Source: an uncultured Eubacterium sp.
Lineage (GTDB): Bacteria > Bacillota > Clostridia > Lachnospirales > Lachnospiraceae
DNA length: 43,880 bases
Reading direction: 5' to 3'
Assembly: GCA_910584345.1 (NCBI GenBank)
Contig: CAJTZX010000035.1
Location: 1 to 43,880 of the forward strand
The position numbers were made by a program, and so were the translations under genes. Position 1 is the stretch's first letter, and each line of letters starts with the position of its first letter. Below the pieces are notes generated by a model that saw only the letters and a list, made by a program, of their open reading frames with translations, was not told the DNA's origin and did not search any database. Shown in pieces: positions 7,222 to 15,252 of the stretch.

Positions 7222-8000
7222 TTTAATCCCTTTCCATATCACTATGATTTAAACAATTACAAAACCCGAAACCCTATACATAAAAAATTTCTTTTACAAA
7301 AAAATGGAACATCTCCTCACTGGTTTATGGTATAACAAAGTCAGGTAAAACCATTTAACAATGATCCACAAGGAAGGATTTGTACTTACATAATAACACA
7401 TAAACAGCTCTCTTTGAAAAATATTTTTATCGATTATAAAATAATTTTGACAACAACAAATAAGAGTTTCTTATTCTAGCAATAAAGCTACAACTGTTCT
7501 CTTAGTAACTGTATTCTTTCATAATTTGACATATTAAAATGATAAGTGTATAATAAATAATCATTAATAAAGCATTTTTGTTGTTGCGTAAATAATTAGT
7601 AGTTTGTGAGATGTTTCTTAGTCTTTTTGTAAAAAACTGCAAGTAGCTTAAATGTGAACCACAAATCCTGTTAGATACCTGCCGCTAAGATTCATAGCAT
7701 TTTTTGTTTCTTTAAACAGGATTCTATTGTTTTATACCAATATATTCAAAAATAAAATTTAACATCATTGCAAAAGCAACTCGAAAAGTGTAAGCCAATT
7801 GTCTGGCTCAAGTTCGTTCTGCTTTTTTATGTTATATTTCCTGTTTACAACATACATAGGCAATCAATAATATAAAAGTAGCCACCTGTGCTGACTGCAG
7901 ACCAAAAAAGAATATCTAAATATTATGTGTCATTTTTTTGCGCATTGTAATGGTTGTATCTTTTCTTTATAGCTAACAAAGTAAACGGATTAAACTCATT
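7222..8000. other. Long AT-rich intergenic region with hairpins
   Basis: No gene is visible. Two structures stand out. One is a 9-bp inverted repeat, AATCCTGTT near 7665 with AACAGGATT near 7718, around a loop of about 45 nt. The other is a hairpin-rich segment near 7774-7827 (AGCCA...TGGCT within AGCA...TGCT) followed by TTTTTT on the plus strand, which resembles a terminator. A small RNA ending there is possible but unsupported. Confidence 0.35.
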
Positions 8001-8285
8001 TTGAATTATTCAGAAAGGTATCATATGATTGTAACAGAGATAAAAAATGTGAAATTGAAATTTGAAACAAACTCTTCAAACTTTTCTCCCAACAATATTG
8101 ATTGTGGTACGTTAGCCATGTTGTCTATCGCTGAATTTTTACCAGATGATAAAATTTTGGACTTAGGTTGCGGATATGGAGTCGTCGGGATACTGGCAGC
8201 CAAACTGATAGGACAAGAAAACATCATGATGTGCGATAGTTCAGAAACTGCAGTGAAGCCAGCAAAACCATTCCGCCAGACGTAA
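8001..8285 (+). pseudogene. Class I SAM methyltransferase, truncated after motif II
   Basis: The frame (TTG at 8001, or ATG at 8025 with AGAAAGGT) begins MNYSERYHMIV. It carries a complete motif I, ILDLGCGYGVVGILAAKLI, and the acidic end of strand 2, IMMCDSSE. These are the SAM-binding elements of a small RsmC/MTS-like methyltransferase of about 200 aa. After ETAVKPAK it diverges (PFRQT) and stops at 94 aa. The catalytic motif region and all later strands are missing. The radical SAM gene begins only about 70 bases later, so a deletion probably joined the two. Without the rest of the fold it cannot be active. Confidence 0.7.
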
Positions 8286-8356
8286 AGTCTGACTATAAAA
8301 ATAAGTAAATGACATTGAATCACGATAACAACCAAAAAAGAAAGGACACCCATTCC

Positions 8357-10075
8357 ATGCACATCCTGCTTATAGCAATCAATGCCAAATACATCCATTC
8401 CAATCCGGCCGTTTTTTCTCTAAAATCCTGTACCGGCAAATACAGCTCTTATGTTGCAGTCGCTGAATTTACAATTAATCAGCAGCCTTCTTTTGTATTA
8501 CAGGAGATATACAAGCACCGTCCTGACGTTGTTGCTTTTTCTTGTTATATATGGAACCATACATTTATTGACCAAATCATATACGACATTCCTAAAGTTT
8601 TACCAAATACCGATATCTGGGCAGGCGGGCCGGAAGTTTCCTTTCATACATCGGATATTCTTAAGCAATGGCCGCTGCGCGGTATTATGACAGGTCCCGG
8701 AGAAGAATCCTTTTCCCGTCTCGTATCAGCATATGTGCAAGGCAGCGCCGATCAACTACCTGCTGTACTTGGCGCGAAGGATGCTCCTTTACGTACGTTA
8801 GATGAAATCCCGTTTTGGTATGAAGATCTGAGTGAGTTTGAACATCGCATTATTTACTACGAAAGCAGCCGAGGCTGTCCTTTTTCATGCAGCTATTGCC
8901 TTTCTGCGATTGACCAAACGATGGATTTCCGCCCTGTACAACGTGTATGTTTGGAATTGGATTTCTTTTTGAAGAAAAATGTTCCGCAAGTAAAATTTAT
9001 CGACCGCACATTTAACTGTAACAAAAAACACGCGCTGCCGATTCTGCATTATCTTCTTTCGCATGATAATGGGATTACAAACTTTCATTTTGAAATTGCA
9101 GCAGATTTATTGGATGAAGATTATTTTAAAATCCTGAAAAAAATGCGTCCAGGAGCGATACAGCTGGAAATCGGCGTACAGTCTACGCATAAACAAACAA
9201 TTGCCGCAATCTGCCGAAAGATGGATTTTCAAAAAGTATCTGCCGCGGTACAGCGCATACACGTATGGCACAATATTCATATCCATCTGGATTTGATTGC
9301 CGGGCTTCCCTATGAAGATCTGCAGACATTTCAATCCTCTTTTAACGATGTATACGGTCTGCAGCCGCAGCAGCTACAGCTTGGCTTTTTAAAAGTCTTA
9401 AAAGGTTCTGCTATGGAAGCCCATGCTTTGGAATATAGCCTGGCATATACAAACATGCCTCCTTACGAGGTACTTTCCACTCAGTGGCTTACTTATGAAG
9501 ATATCTGCCGCCTGAAACAAATCGAAGAAGTTTTGGAAATATATTATAACAGCGGGCAATTTGCGCATACACTGGCATTTCTGCATCCATATTTTGATAC
9601 CCCTTTTGCATTGTATGATTCCCTCGCATCCTGGTATGAAACACATGATCTATTCGGTATTCAGTCATCTCGAATACGTAAATATGAAATTTTGCTGGAA
9701 TTTGGAACTGCCTGTATGATGTCTTTTGATTCATGCAATACCGCGCAAACAACTACAGACACATTACAGATATGTGCGCTAAAAGAAACCCTTACCTATG
9801 ATCTGTATCTGCGTGAACATATTAAAAACCGGCCGTCCTTTGCCCGTTCCCTGGAACACTGGAAGCAAGAGATTGACGGCCTGCTGAAAGAAGAAGCCAA
9901 AACCCACGCATTTTTTCCAGAACTTGAACACTGTAACTACCGGGAATTAACAAAAGCATTGCATATCGAAGTATTTGAAACCATTTTTAACCATCCTGCT
10001 GCGCTACTTTTTGGATACACAAAACGAGATCCGCTGACCAATAACGGTACAGTCAAAATAATTCATTTAAAGTAA
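8357..10075 (+). CDS. B12-binding radical SAM protein (572 aa)
   Basis: The product starts MHILLIAINAKYIHSNPAV; AAAGGA lies 10 nt before the ATG at 8357. In-frame codons back to 8309 lack homology and a ribosome binding site. Residues ~1-140 form a cobalamin-binding Rossmann domain (HRPDVVAFSCYIWN, WAGGPEVSF, GIMTGPGEESF). SSRGCPFSCSYC near residue 185 is the CxxxCxxC motif that binds the radical SAM [4Fe-4S] cluster. The TIM barrel follows (FIDRTFNC, LEIGVQSTH, HIHLDLIAGLPYED). The C-terminal ~200 residues match the DUF4080-type extension. Family members are putative methyltransferases or oxidoreductases of unknown substrate and are common in Clostridia. It appears complete and monocistronic. 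Confidence 0.9.
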   Translation: MHILLIAINAKYIHSNPAVFSLKSCTGKYSSYVAVAEFTINQQPSFVLQEIYKHRPDVVAFSCYIWNHTFIDQIIYDIPKVLPNTDIWAGGPEVSFHTSDILKQWPLRGIMTGPGEESFSRLVSAYVQGSADQLPAVLGAKDAPLRTLDEIPFWYEDLSEFEHRIIYYESSRGCPFSCSYCLSAIDQTMDFRPVQRVCLELDFFLKKNVPQVKFIDRTFNCNKKHALPILHYLLSHDNGITNFHFEIAADLLDEDYFKILKKMRPGAIQLEIGVQSTHKQTIAAICRKMDFQKVSAAVQRIHVWHNIHIHLDLIAGLPYEDLQTFQSSFNDVYGLQPQQLQLGFLKVLKGSAMEAHALEYSLAYTNMPPYEVLSTQWLTYEDICRLKQIEEVLEIYYNSGQFAHTLAFLHPYFDTPFALYDSLASWYETHDLFGIQSSRIRKYEILLEFGTACMMSFDSCNTAQTTTDTLQICALKETLTYDLYLREHIKNRPSFARSLEHWKQEIDGLLKEEAKTHAFFPELEHCNYRELTKALHIEVFETIFNHPAALLFGYTKRDPLTNNGTVKIIHLK

Positions 10076-10138
10076 ATTTTACCTGATGTAATCTCCGTTG
10101 AAAAAAGCAGTTTCATTACCCACACACTCCAGGCGGAC

Positions 10139-10670
10139 TTATACTTTTCTCAAAATATCCAATACATGATTGGAAGCCCCGATCAGATCTTGACGCTCAC
10201 AGATCGAAAAATGATATTCCAAATACTTCTGGTACAGCTTATCATCCATCCGCTCAAGCTTATCGCTTAAATATCTTGACGCACCGTCCGTTGCGATAAG
10301 CTTAAGCCTTTCCACTGGAAAATCTTTCGTCAACTCCTTATTGTCCGCAGGGCGCACCAGTGAAAAAGCATCATTCTCATTTGCCTGCCATACAAAATCA
10401 TCCGTTAACAGCCCTTTTTCCTAATCTTCCCACAACGTCATCTGTCCAAAACAATATTGCAGAACTGCTTCCACCTGGTATCCTTCCTGGGACAAAGTCA
10501 GTGAATATCTCCCGGTTCCGGCGCCGATTTCCGCAATTCTCGCCAGGCTGTAAATATTGATGAATATATGCCATTGTTGTCGCATATTCTATTTGCCCGG
10601 GACGATCCGACAGCCGTTCTTCCTCATTTACTTTCTGATAAAATTTCTCAACGAAACCTTTTTCTTCCAT
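10139..10670 (-). pseudogene. SAM-dependent methyltransferase with internal deletion and frameshift
   Basis: The N-terminal frame (ATG at 10670) encodes FYQKVNEEERLSDRPGQIEY and HQYLQPG. A frameshift follows, and motif I (IAEIGAGTGRYSLTLSQEGY) then continues in another frame. Soon after, the family's central ~100 residues are missing. A third segment resumes with EKGLLTDDFVWQANENDAF and runs through FPVERLKLIATDGASRYLSD to YLEYHFSICERQDLIGASNH at the natural C-terminus (10139). Thus both ends of a ~260-aa class I methyltransferase remain but the core is deleted. It lies just downstream of thiC but has no ribosome binding site coupling it to that operon. Confidence 0.75.
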
Positions 10671-10792
10671 ATCAAATTCTATGCCTTTCTTACAATCCGT
10701 ATGATATCTTTTATTTTCCGGAAATATTGCGGCTACTTCCACTATATTGAACTGTTAATGCAGAATCATTTAATAATATCATGAAGTCCAAG

Positions 10793-12097
10793 TTATAAAA
10801 TATCAATATGTTCTCCTGCCAACGCCTTATTCATACTGCGCACCGCACAAAATTTTCCACACATCGAACAGGTATCTTCATGCTCTGGTTTGCGTTCCTC
10901 CCGGATTCGTTTTGCTGTCTCCGGATCTATCGCGCATGCCCACTGCTCTTCCCAATCCAGGGCCTTCCTCGCATCCGCCATTCTGTCGTCGATCTGTCTT
11001 GCGCCACGCACACCTTTTGCAAGATCCGCAGCGTGTGCGGCAATCTTAGACGCTATGATCCCTTGCTTTACATCTTCTACATTCGGAAGCGCCAGATGTT
11101 CTGCCGGCGTTACATAACATAAAAATGCCGCTCCACTGGCAGCTGCAATCGCTCCGCCAATGGCTGAGGTAATATGATCGTAGCCCGGAGCAATATCTGT
11201 AACCAGCGGCCCCAGCACATAAAACGGCGCTCCGCCGCAAATCGTCTGCTGAATCTTCATATTTGCCGCAATCTGGTCCATCGGCATATGTCCCGGCCCT
11301 TCTACCATCACCTGTACATCCCGCTCCCATGCACGTTTTGTCAGCTCTCCCAGACGTACCAACTCTTCTATCTGACAAACATCTGAAGCATCCGCCAGAC
11401 ACCCCGGCCTGCATGCATCGCCAAGTGATATCGTTACATCATACTCCCTGCAAATTTCCAGTATTTCATCATAATACTCATAAAACGGATTTTCATTCCC
11501 TGTCATACACATCCATGCAAATACGAGGGAACCTCCACGGGATACAATATTCATTTTCCGTTTATGGTTTCTTATCTGATCGATCGTCTTACGTGTAATT
11601 CCACAGTGCAGCGTTACAAAATCCACGCCATCCTGTGCATGCAGCCGCACAACATCTATAAAATCCTGTGCAGTCAGCGTATCTAAATCTCTCTGATAAT
11701 GAATGACAGAATCATAAACTGGTACTGTTCCAATCATAACCGGACACTCTGCTGTCAATTTTCTACGAAATGGAATAGTATCGCCATGAGAAGACAAATC
11801 CATAATCGCATGAGCTCCCAGATTCACAGCTTCCATCACTTTTTTCATTTCAATATCATAGTCTTTACAATCTCTGGATATACCCAGATTCACATTAATT
11901 TTTGTGCTCAGCATAGAGCCAACGCCCTGCGGGTCGATACATGTATGATTTTTATTTGCACAAATCACCACTTTCCCCTCCGCCACAAGCGGCATTAATT
12001 CTTCCGGTGTCATATGTTCCTTTGCGGCTACTTTTTTCAATTCTTCTGTCTGAATACCTTTGCGGGCTGCTTCCATTTGTGTTGCATAATTTCCCAT
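10793..12097 (-). CDS. thiC: Phosphomethylpyrimidine synthase ThiC
   Basis: ThiC is a radical SAM enzyme that rearranges aminoimidazole ribotide into hydroxymethylpyrimidine phosphate, the pyrimidine half of thiamin. The 434-aa product is highly characteristic: INVNLGISRDCKDYDIEMKK, MDLSSHGDTIPFRRKL, VDFVTLHCGIT, NIVSRGGSLVFAWM, SLGDACRPGCLADASD, VEGPGHMPMDQI and PFYVLGPLVTDIAPGYDHIT. CSMCGKFC near residue 410 holds the C-terminal cluster ligands, with one residue fewer than the CX2CX4C of the E. coli enzyme. The length fits the shorter clostridial form that lacks the N-terminal extension. It is the last intact gene of the TPP-riboswitch operon, 63 bp after the HAD gene. AAGAGGATATTATA before the ATG gives a ribosome binding site. 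Confidence 0.97.
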   Translation of the reverse strand: MGNYATQMEAARKGIQTEELKKVAAKEHMTPEELMPLVAEGKVVICANKNHTCIDPQGVGSMLSTKINVNLGISRDCKDYDIEMKKVMEAVNLGAHAIMDLSSHGDTIPFRRKLTAECPVMIGTVPVYDSVIHYQRDLDTLTAQDFIDVVRLHAQDGVDFVTLHCGITRKTIDQIRNHKRKMNIVSRGGSLVFAWMCMTGNENPFYEYYDEILEICREYDVTISLGDACRPGCLADASDVCQIEELVRLGELTKRAWERDVQVMVEGPGHMPMDQIAANMKIQQTICGGAPFYVLGPLVTDIAPGYDHITSAIGGAIAAASGAAFLCYVTPAEHLALPNVEDVKQGIIASKIAAHAADLAKGVRGARQIDDRMADARKALDWEEQWACAIDPETAKRIREERKPEHEDTCSMCGKFCAVRSMNKALAGEHIDIL

Positions 12098-12160
12098 TAT
12101 AATATCCTCTTTTCTATTCTTTTCTATTTATAATTCTACAATTTCAATTTGTTTATGATA

Positions 12161-12832
12161 CTACACATCATCCGCATAATCGAAAAGAAAATAATCCGAT
12201 AGCTGCTTTATGTCATCCTCGTCGTCCCTACTGGACACATCTGCTATGCCAATCGTGCGAAACCCGGCCTTTTTCGCAGTGCGTATCGCATACAAACCGT
12301 CTTCTGCCACCCATGTGCCAGAAACTTTGCTGTTTATCCTCTCTGCTGCCGCATAAAAAATATCCGGTTGGTCTTTGCCGCTGCCAAAATCTCCGCAAGT
12401 CAGAATATCTTTAAAATACAATCGAATTCCAAGTCGTTCAAATGCAGCCTCTACAAGCGGCTTATCATTCGATGTTACAACGATCATCGGAATTGCTGCC
12501 GCACGCAGCACATTTAAAAATTCTAATGCCGAAGGCTTAAAGCCTGTTTCCTTTCGGTAAGCTTCTAACACCGTCTGGATAATCCCGGCTCTGATCTCTT
12601 CTGCTGTCTGGGACAACCCATATGTCTTTTTTATATACTGCGCCCCCTGCTGCATCGTAAGCGAAAACAGTGTCTTTCCCAATGACGCGGGAGCATGAAC
12701 ACCAAGCGTCGCCAGATAGCGCTCCCCACTGTGCGCCCAGGCCGGCATGGAATCTAACAGTGTCCCATCCACATCAAAAATCATACCTGTTACAAATTCA
12801 TTTTTCAAAAACTGCTCATAAAACTTGCTCAT
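12161..12832 (-). CDS. HAD-family phosphatase in the thiamin operon
   Basis: This 223-aa protein has all HAD motifs: MIFDVDGTLLDS (Asp20 nucleophile, Asp22 acid/base), IVVTSND (motif II), a Lys near DFGSGKDQPD (motif III), and TWVAEDGLYAI (motif IV, acidic pair reduced to ED). A helical C1 cap between residues ~30 and 95 indicates a phosphoglucomutase/phosphatase-like subfamily. It sits 39 bp after thiE and 63 bp before thiC in the same TPP-controlled transcript. ThiE makes thiamin phosphate, which needs dephosphorylation when a thiamin pyrophosphokinase rather than ThiL makes TPP. HAD phosphatases serve this step in some organisms, so thiamin-phosphate or HMP-phosphate phosphatase is a reasonable inference but is not proven. 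Confidence 0.85.
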   Translation of the reverse strand: MSKFYEQFLKNEFVTGMIFDVDGTLLDSMPAWAHSGERYLATLGVHAPASLGKTLFSLTMQQGAQYIKKTYGLSQTAEEIRAGIIQTVLEAYRKETGFKPSALEFLNVLRAAAIPMIVVTSNDKPLVEAAFERLGIRLYFKDILTCGDFGSGKDQPDIFYAAAERINSKVSGTWVAEDGLYAIRTAKKAGFRTIGIADVSSRDDEDDIKQLSDYFLFDYADDV

Positions 12833-12871
12833 CTGATTCCCTCATCATCTTAACTATATCATTTTCTTTTT

Positions 12872-13504
12872 TTATAATTTTGCCAGCTCTTCTCTCAATG
12901 CACTCGCTGCGCTGCGGATATCCTGCTGTGCAAATACTGCGCTTACGACAGCAATTCCACTGATACCGCTTCCAAAAAGACGATGCAAATTATCTTTTGT
13001 AATGCCTCCAATCGCTACTGCCGGAATGGAAGCTGCTTCACAGACTTCTCTTAAACGTTCATATGAAATCACTTCTGCATCCTGCTTCGTTCCTGTTGGA
13101 AAGACTGCGCCAATACCCAAATAATCTGCTCCCTGTTCACATGCCAGCTTTGCCTGTTCCACCGTCCTAGCAGATACGCCGATGATTTTATCAGACCCCA
13201 ACACAGCGCGGGCTGTACATAAATCCATATCTTTCTGTCCGATATGCACGCCATCTGCATCCGCCTTGCGCGCAATATCCACTCGATCGTTAATAATAAG
13301 CGGCACATGGTATCTGGCACACAGCTCCTTCATCTTGACTGCTTCTTTCAAAAACTCATGTTCCGTAAGTTTTTTTTCACGAAGCTGCACCATTGTCACA
13401 CCACCTAGAAGCGCTTCTTCCACCTGTTCATACAACGTATGGCCAGACAGCCAGCTTCGGTCTGTGACCGCATACAACAGCAGATCTTCTTTCCTGCAGT
13501 TCAT
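12872..13504 (-). CDS. thiE: Thiamine-phosphate synthase ThiE
   Basis: ThiE couples HMP pyrophosphate and thiazole phosphate to thiamin phosphate. The ATG at 13504 follows GGGGGGCAGGAG; a longer frame back to 13537 has no ribosome binding site. The 210-aa product shows LLLYAVTDRSWL, VTMVQLREKKLTE, PLIINDRVDIARKADADGVHIGQKD, IIGVSARTVEQAKLACEQGADYLGIGAVFPTGTK and PAVAIGGITKDNLHRLFGSGISGIAVVSA, all standard TIM-barrel ThiE motifs. It is first in the operon behind the TPP riboswitch. thiD, thiG and thiM are not in this window, so the thiazole half must come from elsewhere or be salvaged. Confidence 0.96.
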   Translation of the reverse strand: MNCRKEDLLLYAVTDRSWLSGHTLYEQVEEALLGGVTMVQLREKKLTEHEFLKEAVKMKELCARYHVPLIINDRVDIARKADADGVHIGQKDMDLCTARAVLGSDKIIGVSARTVEQAKLACEQGADYLGIGAVFPTGTKQDAEVISYERLREVCEAASIPAVAIGGITKDNLHRLFGSGISGIAVVSAVFAQQDIRSAASALREELAKL

Positions 13505-13564
13505 CTCCTGCCCCCCTGTAAACAAAACTATTTTCAAGTTATTTCGTCAAAAGATTGATACAAC

Positions 13565-13597
13565 AAAAAACGACACCCGGATTTGCCTGGTATCGTC
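13565..13597 (-). terminator. Terminator of the TPP riboswitch
   Basis: On the minus strand GACGATACC pairs with GGTGTCGTT (two wobble pairs) around an 11-nt loop and runs into TTTTTTG. It lies between the aptamer and thiE. It is therefore the likely expression platform: formed with bound TPP, and presumably disrupted without it. A second small hairpin, AGCCATA/TATGGCT at 13607-13624, lies between it and the aptamer. Confidence 0.75.
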
Positions 13598-13625
13598 CCG
13601 CTTTCAGCCATATTCATATGGCTAT

Positions 13626-13716
13626 TCTGCTTCCCTACGTTGGCATGATCCAAATCAGGTTCCGGGTCTAAGCACTATCAGCTTACTCTCAGCCCATTTG
13701 TATGGACTCCCCACGT
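13626..13716 (-). promoter_or_regulatory. TPP riboswitch (THI element)
   Basis: Read on the minus strand the segment shows the THI-box signature: GTGGGGAGTCC, then GGGCTGAGAG, GACCCGGAACCTGATT, TGGATCATGCCAACGTAGGG and AAGCAG. The CUGAGA of the pyrimidine-sensing helix and the ACCUGAUxxGGxUxAUxCCxxCGxAGGGAA core are present. It sits upstream of thiE with a terminator between, so TPP binding should shut off the thiE-HAD-thiC transcript by premature termination. Confidence 0.95.
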
Positions 13717-13737
13717 TTTTATTTGATGTTCCTGTTT

Positions 13738-13766
13738 ATTATAACAATGTGCACGCAAATGTGCAA
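13738..13766 (-). promoter_or_regulatory. Promoter of the thiamin operon
   Basis: On the minus strand TTGCAC (13766-13761) and TATAAT (13743-13738) are 17 bp apart. The expected start lies about 15 bp before the riboswitch aptamer. Confidence 0.75.
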
Positions 13767-13832
13767 GAACTTTTCAAAACAGATCCAAATTTTAGAATAT
13801 TAAATGAAAATGCAGTGGTTAATGGAACAGGC

Positions 13833-13861
13833 TTTACACCCTCAACCACATACGCTATAAT
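13833..13861 (+). promoter_or_regulatory. Sigma-A promoter of cassette B
   Basis: TTTACA (13833-13838) and TATAAT (13856-13861) are spaced by 17 bp, and the spacer differs from that of cassette A at only two positions. The extended -10 context is also the same. Confidence 0.8.
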
Positions 13862-13907
13862 GATTATATCAGTAAATAACTGCACCAATTATAAAGGCGG
13901 TGAGAAT

Positions 13908-14114
13908 ATGGAGGAAATTAGTGAGATGAATAACGGTGAAATCATAAAAAACGCATTGGAAGATTTTGAAAAAGTTCAAGACTGTATGATACTTGCGAAA
14001 GAAGAAAATGCTCCAAAGACATATGCGAAATTACAAAGACAGTATATTTCTTTGAAAGCATTGCTTAACAGTCTGGGTGTTAACATGGCCGCAATAGACA
14101 GAATTAAGGAATAG
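13908..14114 (+). CDS. Small hypothetical protein (68 aa) carried by cassette B
   Basis: The ATG at 13908 follows AAAGGCGGTGAGAAT, identical to cassette A. Earlier in-frame ATGs lie at or before the promoter -10 box, and the longer frame back to 13182 is only the antisense of thiE. The product is an acidic to neutral helical protein: EIIKNALEDFEKVQDCMILA, then TYAKLQRQYISLKALLNSLG, then AAIDRIKE. Two amphipathic helices, possibly a hairpin or coiled coil, are likely. It has no similarity to the 52-aa protein of cassette A beyond the first ME. I do not recognise it. Function is unknown. Confidence 0.65.
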   Translation: MEEISEMNNGEIIKNALEDFEKVQDCMILAKEENAPKTYAKLQRQYISLKALLNSLGVNMAAIDRIKE

Positions 14115-14146
14115 CCACTAACAATCAAATGAAGGAACCATCAAGC

Positions 14147-14190
14147 AAAGTGTAAAGACTATTGCATTACCAATATGCTTTACACTTTTT
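14147..14190 (+). terminator. Terminator of cassette B
   Basis: AAAGTGTAAAG (14147-14157) pairs perfectly with CTTTACACTTT (14178-14188), followed by TT and GTTT. The 20-nt loop matches that of cassette A at most positions. Confidence 0.78.
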
Positions 14191-14223
14191 GTTTCGTAAG
14201 AACATAACTTAGGAATCAATATT

Positions 14224-14946
14224 TTAAAAATGCCAGTCAAGGCTTTCTTGCAAGCTGTAAATCAATCGTATCATAAAGTGTAAATGAGCCGCCATATTGA
14301 TTGTTTCTTCTATTTTTGAAAAAAATTCAGTTCTAATCGTTTCTTCTATCGCAATATGGTCTGAATATGTACCTAACAGCTCGATATACTCTTTTGCCGA
14401 AAAGGTTCTCATTCGATGAAACAGCGCGTGCTTGATATCTGTAAACCCATATTTTTCAGCAACCTGGGCGCTTTGCACAGCTTGTTCTTCACTATATTCT
14501 TTTTCGGATTTTATATCTATGCCATAATAATTATAATAATAATTTGAATACAGTTTATCAATTTCTTCTGAAAGCACGATATTACCTTTATCACGATATG
14601 GATGATTTTCAAATCTTGCAAAAGCGCCTCCACTTTTCAACATAGCATAAACTTTTGGATATCCAATATCCTCCGGCACCCAATGGAACGCTGAAGCTGA
14701 ATAAACCAAATCATATTTAGAATCAGGAAAAGAAACATTCTCAAATTTGTTTGTTATCACAGAAAAACTTTTATATTCCTTAAACTTTTCCTCACACAAT
14801 TTTGAAAAGTTTTCTCCATATTCAATCGCCGTCAAGGTACATCCGGTTTTCAAAATTGGCAATGTTGCCTGTCCGCCTCCAATTCCAATCTCAACAACAT
14901 CAGATGAACGCTTCTGCACGGCTCTCGTCCGTTTCAAAGATGTCAT
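14224..14946 (-). pseudogene. Class I SAM methyltransferase lacking its N-terminus
   Basis: Homology begins at about residue 14 with SSDVVEIGIGGGQATLPILKTG (motif I). It continues through LTAIEYGENFSKLCEEKF, YDLVYSASAFHWVPEDIGYP (motif of the UbiE/trans-aconitate type), SGGAFARFENHPYRDKG and YIELLGTYSDHIAI. That is a near complete catalytic domain of about 225 residues. The preceding ~35 residues typical for the family are absent. The first dozen codons come from another gene fragment read in a different frame, and the annotated ATG at 14946 has no ribosome binding site. The C-terminus (HFMIRLIYSLQESLDWHF) also looks atypical. Probably a 5'-truncated relic, though weak expression as a shorter enzyme is possible. 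Confidence 0.65.
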
Positions 14947-15084
14947 CGTATGTGGTCAGCTCGAATCATTAAAGTACTGAACAGCCATATGTCTATCTTC
15001 TGATTCATTACTTTCTTCATCGTATACTTTCATCTGTTCTGCTTCTACTGCAAAATCATCCACAAGTTTATTCTCCTTTTTCAT
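14900..15084 (-). pseudogene. Unidentified gene fragment fused upstream of the methyltransferase
   Basis: An ATG at 15084 follows GAAGGGTTACT and opens a 42-codon frame (KKENKLVDDFAVEAEQMKV, then YDEESNESEDRHMAVQYFND) that stops at 14956. One base shift lets it continue as ELTTYDDIFETDESRAEAFI to 14900, which looks like the same protein. Methyltransferase sequence starts right after. The acidic character resembles proteins of conjugative elements, but I cannot name the family. A further 27-codon relic (RFGVESIYPLKFDAKTGMII) ends near 15131 on the same strand. Confidence 0.45.
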
Positions 15085-15252
15085 AGTAACCCTTCTTTCA
15101 TACTTTCATTCCAACCGGAATTTTTACGTATCTGCTGTGATAATCATACCCGTTTTTGCATCAAACTTCAATGGATAAATGCTCTCCACTCCAAAACGCC
15201 TCCATCCTCAACGGACAGAAGCGTTTGTCTGACTTACCATATCATTTTTCAC

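Larger units (their letters stand above)
13807..14190 (+). mobile_element. Small-ORF cassette B: second inverted-repeat-bounded unit
   Basis: This copy shares with cassette A the promoter, the leader (about 85 bp, roughly 10 differences), the CCACTAA after the stop, and the terminator block. Its arms at 13815-13842 and 14147-14174 pair at about 20 of 28 positions, so they are more diverged than in A. The enclosed ORF is different. It lies back to back with the thiamin operon promoter, in intergenic DNA between that operon and a methyltransferase remnant. No transposase is present. Confidence 0.55.

Noticed and set aside
1..8300. An intact prophage or conjugative element
   Set aside because: Every recognisable mobile gene is truncated or frameshifted. 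No structural, replication or transfer genes and no intact integrase are present.
13182..14114. A 310-codon plus-strand frame covering thiE and the riboswitch
   Set aside because: Most of it is the antisense of thiE and the TPP aptamer. Only the last 68 codons, behind the ribosome binding site at about 13895, are a real ORF.
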